Positions 1 through 5,245 of a DNA stretch of 5,245 nt are shown here, piece by piece. The stretch is from an uncultured Hyphomicrobiales bacterium (GTDB taxonomy: Bacteria; Pseudomonadota; Alphaproteobacteria; Rhizobiales; Beijerinckiaceae). The DNA is taken from positions 1 through 5,245 of the forward strand of contig CAIVAX010000093.1 in the NCBI GenBank assembly GCA_903903935.1, given 5' to 3'. Under the pieces are notes generated by a model. The model saw only the letters and a program-made list of their open reading frames with translations. It was not told the DNA's origin and made no database searches. Each line of letters opens with the position of its first letter. Positions within the stretch are counted from its first letter, which is position 1. The position numbers were made by a program, and so were the translations under genes.

Positions 1-291
1 CCGGCCGGTGGCGAGGCGATTGTCGGGCGTAGTGCTATCCGAGCCTCTTTTGAGGCGCGGCCAGCGCGCAAATCGTGTCATCTGATCACCAATATCAAGG
101 TTGATCTGCTCTCCGCCTCGGCTGCCACAGCGCGCTCGACCATGCTGCTTTATGCCGCCCCCGCGGGTGCAGATACGGCCATTGGCCCGGCATTGATTGG
201 CGGCTTTCAAGATCAGCTTGTGCATGAGGCGGAGGGTTGGCGCTTTGTCGAGCGTGTTGGCTTTCTCGATCTGAAGGTCAATCTGCCATGA
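1..291 (+). CDS. SnoaL/NTF2-like domain protein, 3' part only
   Basis: The reading frame is open from the first base and stops at TGA 289-291, giving 96 visible residues; the start lies upstream of the window. The fragment resembles the second half of a SnoaL-like (NTF2 fold) domain. It has a His-Leu-x-Thr-Asn strand (HLITNIKVDL, residues 31-40), then ARSTMLLYAA, then QDQLVHEAEGWRFVERV near the end, the usual strand pattern of this alpha+beta cone fold. Family members serve as polyketide cyclases, dehydratases, isomerases, dioxygenase small-subunit-like proteins or non-catalytic binding proteins. The catalytic half is mostly missing, so no reaction can be assigned. Its stop overlaps the start of the MetE-like gene by four bases (ATGA), which suggests one transcript and coupled translation. 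The frame is certain, the fold assignment is likely, and the function is unknown. Confidence 0.72.
   Translation, partial: PAGGEAIVGRSAIRASFEARPARKSCHLITNIKVDLLSASAATARSTMLLYAAPAGADTAIGPALIGGFQDQLVHEAEGWRFVERVGFLDLKVNLP
273..277 (+). promoter_or_regulatory. Probable ribosome binding site of the MetE-like gene
   Basis: GAAGG lies ten bases before ATG 288, within the last codons of the SnoaL-like gene. The spacing is a little long, so the site may be weak and assisted by coupling through the ATGA overlap. Confidence 0.4.
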
Positions 292-1421
292 CTTTTATTC
301 ACACCACACATGTGGGCAGCCTGCCCCGCTCGCCCGAATTAGCCGCCAAATTGATTGAGCGTGATCATGGCGTTCTCATACCTGAGGCTGAGTTTGATGC
401 TCTGGTGAGCAGCGAACTTGAAAAAGCCATTGCTCAGCAGGTGGCAGCAGGCATATCGATTGTCAGCGATGGTGAGCTGGGCAAGGTTGGCTATTCAACC
501 TATGTCACGCAGCGTCTATCTGGCTTTGGTGGTCATACGGATCGCACGCCGGCTAAGGATCTTGCCGATCTGCCTGATCTGCGCAAAAAACTTGGCGCCA
601 TTATGGGCAGTCAAAACTTTGTTCGCGCCTCCTGCATTGATAAAGTCCGACTTGTGGATTTTGAACCTGCAGCAGCTGATATCCGCCGCTTCAGTGCGGC
701 TATGGCCAAAGCGGGGCAGGGCGTGCGCGGTTTTATGAATGCGGCGTCGCCCGGCCTCATCACTGCTTTTCAGCCCAATCAATATTATCCCAGTCATGAG
801 GCTTATTTGGCCGATCTTGTTGATGCCATGCGGCCTGAATATGAGGCGATCATTGCCGCTGGATTTGATTTGCAATTGGATGCGCCGGATCTAGCTATGG
901 CTGCGCATACGGGCTTTCAGCATTTGAGCGAGGCGGAGTTTCTCAAACGTGCCGCGCAGAATATTGAAGCGCTCAATGCTGCAACCGCCACTATTCCAGT
1001 AGAGCGCATGCGCATGCATATTTGCTGGGGCAATTATGAAGGCCCGCATGATTTTGATATTGAGCTGACAAAGATCATTGCCCTCATCTTAAAAGCACGC
1101 CCGACGCGGCTGTTGTTTGAGGCTGCTAATCCGCGCCATGAGCATGAATGGATTGTTTGGCGCGATGCCAAATTGGCTGATGATGTTGTTCTCGTGCCCG
1201 GCGTGATTGATTCTTGCTCCAATTATGTTGAGCATCCTGAATTGATTGCGCAGCGCCTTGAACGCTATGCGGCGATTGTTGGGGCGGATCGGGTGATCGC
1301 CGGCAGTGATTGTGGTTTTGGCACTTTTGCAGGCTATGGCAAAATCGATCCTGTGGTGACGTGGAAAAAGTTCAACGTCATGCGTCAGGGCGCCGATCTT
1401 GCCGCCGCAAGGTTGAAGTGA
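288..1421 (+). CDS. Stand-alone MetE-like (cobalamin-independent methionine synthase II family) zinc methyl/alkyltransferase
   Basis: This 377-residue protein matches only the C-terminal catalytic barrel of MetE; the usual N-terminal half of the ~750-residue enzyme is absent. The N-terminus HTTHVGSLPR (5-14) is the family's opening strand, and SDGE follows at 60-63. The zinc ligands known from MetE (His-x-Cys, Glu, Cys) align with H244 and C246 (MHICWGN), E278 (LLFEAANPR) and C342 (GSDCGFGTF), so the metal site looks intact. The C246-E278 spacing is about ten residues longer than in E. coli MetE, and EAANPRHEHEW marks a side branch usually annotated only as 'methionine synthase II family'. 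It may move a methyl or alkyl group to a thiol. Epoxyalkane:coenzyme M transferase is a related alternative of similar size. I chose ATG 288 because homologues begin close to TTHVGSLPR and a GAAGG lies ten bases upstream; an in-frame TTG at 237 lies deep inside the preceding gene. The gene is complete and no frameshift is seen. Confidence 0.85.
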   Translation: MTFIHTTHVGSLPRSPELAAKLIERDHGVLIPEAEFDALVSSELEKAIAQQVAAGISIVSDGELGKVGYSTYVTQRLSGFGGHTDRTPAKDLADLPDLRKKLGAIMGSQNFVRASCIDKVRLVDFEPAAADIRRFSAAMAKAGQGVRGFMNAASPGLITAFQPNQYYPSHEAYLADLVDAMRPEYEAIIAAGFDLQLDAPDLAMAAHTGFQHLSEAEFLKRAAQNIEALNAATATIPVERMRMHICWGNYEGPHDFDIELTKIIALILKARPTRLLFEAANPRHEHEWIVWRDAKLADDVVLVPGVIDSCSNYVEHPELIAQRLERYAAIVGADRVIAGSDCGFGTFAGYGKIDPVVTWKKFNVMRQGADLAAARLK

Positions 1422-1463
1422 CTGCGCTCAATAATTACGCCAAGGCAGCAAGCTTGCAGCGCG

Positions 1464-2441
1464 TCAATCAACCAAATGACAGGCGACCTTTGCGCCATTG
1501 GATTTGATCTCCAACGTGGGCGCGCTTGTGGCACAAGATGCGCGTGCAATGGGGCAGCGTGTATGAAAAGTGCAGCCAGAGGGGGGATTGCTCGGGCTTG
1601 GCACTTCACCACTGAGCACAATTCTTTGCCGACTGCGCTTGGCACGTGAGACCGGATCGGGGATCGCACTCATCAAGGCCTGCGTATAGGGATGCTGGGG
1701 GGAGAGATAGAGCGCGTCACGATCAGCGATTTCAACAATGCGCCCTAAATACATTACCGCAACACGGTCGCTAATGTGGCGAACAACCGACAAATCATGG
1801 CTGATGAGCAGATAAGCCAATCCCATGCTGCGTTGAAGCTCAACCAGCAGATTGAGAATCTGGCTGCGCACAGACACATCAAGTGCAGAGACTGGTTCAT
1901 CGCAGACGATCAGACTTGGGCTTAAGGCAAGGGCGCGCGCAATCACCAATCTTTGGCGCTGGCCGCCCGAGAATTGATGCGGATAGCGATCAATATGTTC
2001 GCGGCCAAGGCCCACACGCTCGAACAAGGAGATCACCCGCGCGCGCAGCGCTTCGCCTTGTAAGAGGCCATGCACAAGCAAGGGCTCGCCAATGCTCTCA
2101 CCCACCAACATGCGTGGATTGAGCGAGGCATAGGGATCTTGAAAGATCATCTGCATATGAAAGCGCGCTTGGCGCAGACGTTCAGATTTGAGCTTGCTCA
2201 GATCCTCGCCTTTGAACAGAATCTGTCCGGCGGTTGCATCAACCAGACGCAGAATAGCATTGCCAAGGGTTGATTTGCCGCAGCCGGACTCGCCGACAAG
2301 GCCAAGCGTTTCACCTTCGTTGAGAGAGAAGCTGACACCATCGACTGCTTTGACAGATCCGTTAGAGCGCCGAAACAGGCCATCGCCAATGGGAAAATGC
2401 ACAGCCAGATTTTCGACGTTCAGCAAAGGTGTGTGTGTCAT
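1464..2441 (-). CDS. Peptide/opine-type ABC transporter ATP-binding protein (DppF/OppF type)
   Basis: This 325-residue cytoplasmic ATPase powers a peptide/nickel/opine-family importer, pairing with the DppD-type ATPase encoded just upstream. All nucleotide-binding motifs are present: Walker [10 protein letters not shown] (50-58), Q-loop Q101 in [12 protein letters not shown], signature FSGGQRQR (157-164), Walker B LIVCDEP (177-183), D-loop SALD (185-188) and H-loop H215 (LLISHD). YASLNPR and the early insert [14 protein letters not shown] are typical of the F-type partner. The C-terminal oligopeptide domain follows ([14 protein letters not shown], 250-263). It ends in four cysteines, C290, C296, C303 and C321, spaced 5/6/17, the pattern that holds an iron-sulfur cluster in DppD-type proteins. 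The ATG overlaps the TGA of the preceding gene by four bases, and an AGGGG lies seven bases upstream, so the start is secure. It is the last gene of the operon and converges on the MetE-like gene. The substrate is unknown. Confidence 0.93.
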   Translation of the reverse strand: MTHTPLLNVENLAVHFPIGDGLFRRSNGSVKAVDGVSFSLNEGETLGLVGESGCGKSTLGNAILRLVDATAGQILFKGEDLSKLKSERLRQARFHMQMIFQDPYASLNPRMLVGESIGEPLLVHGLLQGEALRARVISLFERVGLGREHIDRYPHQFSGGQRQRLVIARALALSPSLIVCDEPVSALDVSVRSQILNLLVELQRSMGLAYLLISHDLSVVRHISDRVAVMYLGRIVEIADRDALYLSPQHPYTQALMSAIPDPVSRAKRSRQRIVLSGEVPSPSNPPSGCTFHTRCPIARASCATSAPTLEIKSNGAKVACHLVD

Positions 2442-3424
2442 TGCTTGGCCCCTGCCAATGAGGGGACTTCAGCGCTGTACCAGCAGGCGGATGAATGTCC
2501 CTCGGCCAGAACAACAAGAGGCGGCTCTTCTTGCTGGCAGCGCGTTTTGGCTAATGGGCAGCGCGGCGCAAAGCGACAGCCAGGTGAGGTGATGCCACCT
2601 GCTGGAACGCTGCCGGCAATAGTGGCAAGTTCGCTCTTGGGCGCGCCCTCCAGGCTGGGCAGGCTTTTGAGCAAGAGTTGTGTGTAAGGATGGCGGGGAT
2701 GATCGAGCAGATCATCAATCAAGGCCTCTTCGACAATCACTCCGGCATACATCACCAGCACACGTTCAGCCATTTCTGCGACCACGCCAATATCATGGGT
2801 GATCAGCAGCACAGCCGTCCCTGTGTCATCGCGCATTTTGCGCATCAGATCGAGAATTTGCGCTTGAATGGTGACATCGAGAGCCGTGGTGGGCTCGTCC
2901 GCCAAAAGCACAGCGGGATTGCATATCAGCGCCATGGCAATCATCACGCGCTGGCACATGCCACCTGAAAATTCGAAGGGATATTGATCCATGCGGCGCT
3001 CTGGATCCGCAATTCCTACCGAGCGCAACATGGCAATGGCCCGCTGACGCGCCTGATCGCGCGGCAAGGACTGATGCGCCAGCACAGCCTCGATCAATTG
3101 ATTGCCAATCGTCATAAGAGGATCAAGTGAACTTGCGGGCTCTTGAAAGATCAGCGACAGGCTTTGGCCTCTGATATGGCCCATCTCGGCTTCACTCAAC
3201 TCAGCAAGATCGCGTCCATCGAGGATGACGGATCCTGCACTCAATCGCGCCGCAGGCGGCAGCAATCTGGCGAGTGAGAGAAGGGTGAGAGATTTGCCAG
3301 ATCCCGATTCCCCCACAATGGCTAAAATCTCGCCGCGCCGGATGCGAAAGGAGACGCTATCGACAACCTTGCGATTGCCAATAGAGACACTCAGTCCAGA
3401 CACAGAGAGCAAAGCGGGGTCCAT
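2438..3424 (-). CDS. Peptide/opine-type ABC transporter ATP-binding protein (DppD/OppD type)
   Basis: This is the first of two ATPases of the importer, 328 residues from the preferred start. Motifs are Walker A GESGSGKS (38-45), Q-loop Q94 in [12 protein letters not shown], signature FSGGMCQRV (152-160), Walker B LLADEP (173-178), D-loop TALD (180-183) and H-loop H210 (LLITHD). SSLDP and GGM are hallmarks of the D-type subunit. The C-terminal [14 protein letters not shown] (245-258) is the oligopeptide-transporter domain. It is followed by C283, C289, C296 and C314 with 5/6/17 spacing, a likely [4Fe-4S] site. The signature has Cys157 where Arg or Leu is usual. An in-frame TTG at 3439 would add five residues and directly abut the upstream stop. 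I prefer ATG 3424 because homologues start close to 'LLSVSGLSV'. Neither start has a good Shine-Dalgarno, so translation may depend on coupling to the upstream gene. Confidence 0.93.
   Translation of the reverse strand: MDPALLSVSGLSVSIGNRKVVDSVSFRIRRGEILAIVGESGSGKSLTLLSLARLLPPAARLSAGSVILDGRDLAELSEAEMGHIRGQSLSLIFQEPASSLDPLMTIGNQLIEAVLAHQSLPRDQARQRAIAMLRSVGIADPERRMDQYPFEFSGGMCQRVMIAMALICNPAVLLADEPTTALDVTIQAQILDLMRKMRDDTGTAVLLITHDIGVVAEMAERVLVMYAGVIVEEALIDDLLDHPRHPYTQLLLKSLPSLEGAPKSELATIAGSVPAGGITSPGCRFAPRCPLAKTRCQQEEPPLVVLAEGHSSACWYSAEVPSLAGAKQ
2449..2453 (-). promoter_or_regulatory. Ribosome binding site of the DppF-type ATPase gene
   Basis: AGGGG on the minus strand is seven bases before ATG 2441 and lies inside the end of the upstream ATPase gene. 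With the ATGA overlap it supports this start. Confidence 0.5.
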
Positions 3425-3439
3425 AGATACTGCGATCAA

Positions 3440-4303
3440 TTAGAGAGTGACATTGGTGGAGACCAATTTGAGTTTGGTGTCGAAGGTAGAAAAATTCGCG
3501 CTTGATTGATGCCAGCTGGCAATCTCACCTATCGAGGTGAACCAGACGTCTTCATAGCGCAAAATATGCGTGAAGAGCTTGCGCAGAAGGCGAATGCGCT
3601 GGCCTCGTCCGGAGATCCAGGGGTGAACAGTGAGGACAAAGGCGCCGCCAAATTCGCGTATGCCTTCAAATTCCTCAATCCAGGAATTCAGCACCAATGC
3701 AGGATCGACAGGCGTGCGGCTTTGCGCATCCGTATATCTGAAATAAATCGCATCATCGATCAGCCATTGGATCGGCACTTCAGTCAAGTCATCCAGTGAA
3801 TAGGGATGATCATAGCCCATTAGCGAGCTGTCATAGGTAAAGCCGCGCTCTTTGAGCAATTGATGAAGATCGGCAGTAATCTCCCAAGAGGGGGAGCGAT
3901 AGCCCAGCGGGCGTTTGCCCAATTGGCGCTCAAACACTGCCAGAGAGCGATCTAATATGCGGGCATTATGATCGCGATCGACCTCGTCAACGCGTTCATG
4001 AAAATGCCCATGCGCGCCCAGTTCAAAACCGCGAGCGGCAATTTCCGGCAAGAGATGCGGATAGGTTTCGGCAATCCAGCTGGGCACATAAAAGCTGCCA
4101 TTGACCTTGAATTCATCAAGCAGATCCATCAGCCGATAAATGCCAACGCGCGGGCCAAAGCGTCTTTGTTCGATCTCACCAATCGGGCCTTCGCTCTGGC
4201 CGCGATGGCGCCAGATCCAGGGCGATTCGCCATCGACATCGGCGGAGAAGGCCACCGCGCATGTTTTACCTTCGGGCCATTGATAGGCAGGAGCTTTAGG
4301 CAT
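3440..4303 (-). CDS. Polysaccharide deacetylase family (CE4, NodB fold) hydrolase, HpPgdA-like
   Basis: This 287-residue metal-dependent amidohydrolase has the NodB/CE4 fold. The metal triad is visible: D24 in SADVDGE (with D22 as the likely catalytic base), and H98 and H102 in GAHGHFHE. Other conserved blocks are GSFYVPSW (69-76), GYRSPSWE (134-141), GFTYDSSLM (154-162), VPIQWLIDD (176-184) and LTVHPW (224-229), whose H227 is the likely second catalytic histidine. The D-x-D form of motif 1 and the DSSLM/WxxDD blocks fit the branch containing Helicobacter pylori PgdA and the PuuE-type allantoinases rather than classic chitin deacetylases. There is no signal peptide or membrane segment, so it acts in the cytoplasm, probably on a small imported amide or N-acyl compound rather than on wall polymer. 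It sits between the SDR (9-base gap) and the DppD-type ATPase (15-base gap). The true substrate is unknown; allantoinase-like ring opening is possible. Confidence 0.88.
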   Translation of the reverse strand: MPKAPAYQWPEGKTCAVAFSADVDGESPWIWRHRGQSEGPIGEIEQRRFGPRVGIYRLMDLLDEFKVNGSFYVPSWIAETYPHLLPEIAARGFELGAHGHFHERVDEVDRDHNARILDRSLAVFERQLGKRPLGYRSPSWEITADLHQLLKERGFTYDSSLMGYDHPYSLDDLTEVPIQWLIDDAIYFRYTDAQSRTPVDPALVLNSWIEEFEGIREFGGAFVLTVHPWISGRGQRIRLLRKLFTHILRYEDVWFTSIGEIASWHQSSANFSTFDTKLKLVSTNVTL

Positions 4304-4307
4304 TGTG

Positions 4308-4314
4308 TTTCCTC
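4308..4314 (-). promoter_or_regulatory. Ribosome binding site of the CE4 hydrolase gene, overlapping the SDR stop codon
   Basis: On the minus strand GAGGAAA lies upstream of ATG 4303, with seven bases between the GAGG core and the start. The GA of the upstream TGA stop (4315-4313) is shared with this Shine-Dalgarno (TGAGGAAA). A ribosome finishing the SDR would therefore sit on the next initiation site, which supports coupled translation and fixes the start. Confidence 0.75.
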
Positions 4315-5101
4315 AGCGTGCAATACGCAAATCATCAGTCCGCAAGGGACCAGGTTCAAAACTGCCAATCGAATTGCCGCCATCGACAGACAGCACAGCG
4401 CCTGTGATAAAGCTTGCGGCATCCGAGCACATATAGAGCACGGCTTGAGCGGCATCCTCAGGCTCGCTGGTGCGCCCTAAAGGAATGCGGCTTTTCATGC
4501 GCTCCACATAGGCCTCAGAGAGCGGACTCACTGTGCTGCCGGGTGCAAAGCCGGGCTCGACCACATTCACCCTAATGCCATAAGAGGCAAGTTCCAGAGC
4601 AAAGCCTTTGCTCAAACGCTCCAGTGCAGTTTTCGATGTGCAATAGGGCACAGAGCCATTGCGCATAATGCGCGAGGCGCCAGAGGAGATATTGACAATC
4701 GCGCCTTTACGATGAGCGCCAATCATCAGTTTGGCCATTTCGCGTGTGAGCAAAAAGGGCGCACGCAGATTAATATCGAAAATGCGGTCCCATTCTGCAA
4801 CATCAATCTCCATCAGCAGGCCGCGAGGATAGACGCCAGCATTGTTCACCACATAATCCGGTGCGCCCCATTTTTGTGCTATCGCCTGTGCAAGGCCGTC
4901 CACAGCTGGTGCATCGGTGAGATCGGCGGCATGACCAAAATGGCCTGAGCCGGGCAAAGCGCGGATCAGTGCGTCAAAATCTGTGCCCGATGTATCGGTG
5001 AGGCATAATTGCGCGCCAGCTTTGGCGAAGGCCTGTGAAAACCAGCGACCAAAGACGCCAGAGGCGCCGGTGATCAAGGCTGTCTTGCCGGTAAAATTCA
5101 T
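4313..5101 (-). CDS. Classical short-chain dehydrogenase/reductase (SDR), probably NAD-dependent
   Basis: This 262-residue oxidoreductase is of normal length for a classical SDR. Motifs in order are the nucleotide-binding loop TGASGVFG (11-18), D36 at the end of the second strand (LTDT, favouring NAD over NADP), a D60 adenine-pocket acid (AADL), NNAG (86-89), catalytic N111, S140 (NISSGAS), Y153 and K157 (PYCTSK), then NVVEPG (179-184) and the SVDGG closing motif (238-242). The loop has Val at position 16 where the usual TGxxxGxG has Gly, with Gly at 15 instead. The family interconverts alcohols and ketones, often 3-oxoacyl, sugar or steroid-like substrates. The 20-residue tail after VDGG is slightly long. 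ATG 5101 is supported by GAGGA four bases upstream. It follows the permease by 13 bases and precedes the CE4 gene by 9, so it is probably part of the same catabolic operon. The substrate is unknown. Confidence 0.92.
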   Translation of the reverse strand: MNFTGKTALITGASGVFGRWFSQAFAKAGAQLCLTDTSGTDFDALIRALPGSGHFGHAADLTDAPAVDGLAQAIAQKWGAPDYVVNNAGVYPRGLLMEIDVAEWDRIFDINLRAPFLLTREMAKLMIGAHRKGAIVNISSGASRIMRNGSVPYCTSKTALERLSKGFALELASYGIRVNVVEPGFAPGSTVSPLSEAYVERMKSRIPLGRTSEPEDAAQAVLYMCSDAASFITGAVLSVDGGNSIGSFEPGPLRTDDLRIAR

Positions 5102-5105
5102 TGCA

Positions 5106-5110
5106 TCCTC
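5106..5110 (-). promoter_or_regulatory. Ribosome binding site of the SDR gene
   Basis: GAGGA on the minus strand lies four bases before ATG 5101, inside the 13-base gap after the permease stop. It fixes the SDR start. Confidence 0.65.
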
Positions 5111-5114
5111 ACAG

Positions 5115-5245
5115 TCAGCTCGTCATCGAGCGTCGATCAAAATAATCTCGCAGATAATCCCCCAAGAGATTGACGGAGAGAACCACCAGAAACAAGCAGG
5201 CGCCGGGAAAGACCGTAATCCACCAGGCGCTGGCGATATAATCGC
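5115..5245 (-). CDS. ABC transporter permease, DppC/OppC type, C-terminal end only
   Basis: The minus strand is open from the window edge to TGA at 5117-5115 and encodes the last 42 residues plus a partial codon. The fragment reads ASAWWITVFPG, then a hydrophobic stretch (ACLFLVVLSV), then NLLGDYLRDYFDRRS. This is the characteristic end of DppC/OppC permeases: the W-x-x-FPG entry to the final membrane helix, followed by N-L-L-G-D-x-L-R-D-x-x-D-x-R. The protein is an inner-membrane subunit forming the pore with a DppB-type partner. The partner and the binding protein are not in the window, and given operon order they probably lie just upstream (above 5245). The fragment is too short for the EAA loop that contacts the ATPases. 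It is the first visible gene of the minus-strand operon. Family assignment is strong despite the short length. Confidence 0.85.
   Translation of the reverse strand, partial: DYIASAWWITVFPGACLFLVVLSVNLLGDYLRDYFDRRSMTS

Noticed and set aside
237..287. N-terminal extension of the MetE-like protein from an upstream TTG
   Set aside because: The extra 17 residues overlap the SnoaL-like coding region in another frame and do not resemble the family N-terminus; ATG 288 fits better.
1006..1019. GCGCATGCGCATGC inverted-repeat-like stretch
   Set aside because: It encodes RMRMH leading into the zinc-binding His-x-Cys of the MetE-like enzyme; coding constraint explains it.
1423..1463. Possible intrinsic terminator (TGCGCT paired with AGCGCG, plus the GCAAGCTTGC palindrome)
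   Set aside because: The outer stem has a large loop, the inner palindrome gives a very short stem, the two compete for bases, and no T-run follows on either strand.
2429..2438. Five GT dinucleotides at the start of the DppF-type gene (possible slippage/phase-variation tract)
   Set aside because: Five units is too short to suggest phase variation, and it simply encodes Met-Thr-His-Thr at the start of the protein.
2188..2592. Plus-strand 134-codon open frame opposite both ATPase genes
   Set aside because: It is antisense to conserved Walker and C-terminal regions of both ATPases and shows no domain pattern of its own.
3968..4480. Plus-strand 170-codon open frame opposite the CE4 and SDR genes
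   Set aside because: It lies wholly antisense to two well-supported enzymes, spans their junction, and has no recognisable family pattern. It is a shadow of the coding strand.

Overview
The window looks like ordinary chromosomal DNA from a Gram-negative bacterium, most likely an alphaproteobacterium of the Rhizobiales/Hyphomicrobiales kind. This rests on moderately high GC, densely packed genes, and the style of the Opp/Dpp transporter and MetE-like proteins. It is a family-level impression, not a proven assignment. I see no RNA gene, insertion sequence, CRISPR array, origin or attachment site. Almost every base is coding, and the largest gap between genes is 42 bases.

There are two convergent gene blocks. 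On the + strand (1-1421) lie the 3' end of a SnoaL/NTF2-like protein gene and a complete 377-residue stand-alone MetE-like zinc methyl/alkyltransferase. The two overlap by four bases (ATGA), so they are probably translated together. On the - strand, reading from 5245 down to 1464, is one operon. It runs from the C-terminal end of a DppC/OppC-type permease to a classical short-chain dehydrogenase (SDR), a cytoplasmic HpPgdA-like CE4 polysaccharide-deacetylase-family hydrolase, a DppD/OppD-type ATPase and a DppF/OppF-type ATPase. Gaps are 13, 9 and 15 bases (the last with the preferred start), followed by a four-base overlap.

The - strand block reads as a peptide/nickel/opine-family ABC importer with two catabolic enzymes placed between its permease and ATPase genes. 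The second permease and the solute-binding protein are presumably beyond 5245. The inferred scheme is that the importer brings in a small amidated or acylated compound, the CE4 enzyme hydrolyses a C-N bond in the cytoplasm, and the SDR oxidises or reduces a hydroxyl/keto group. The substrate cannot be read from the sequence. The + strand pair may or may not belong to the same pathway.

I do not see a clearly new system. The points most worth a second look are the enzyme genes embedded in the transporter operon, the non-canonical MetE-like protein with a lengthened zinc-site loop, and a variant nucleotide-binding loop in the SDR.
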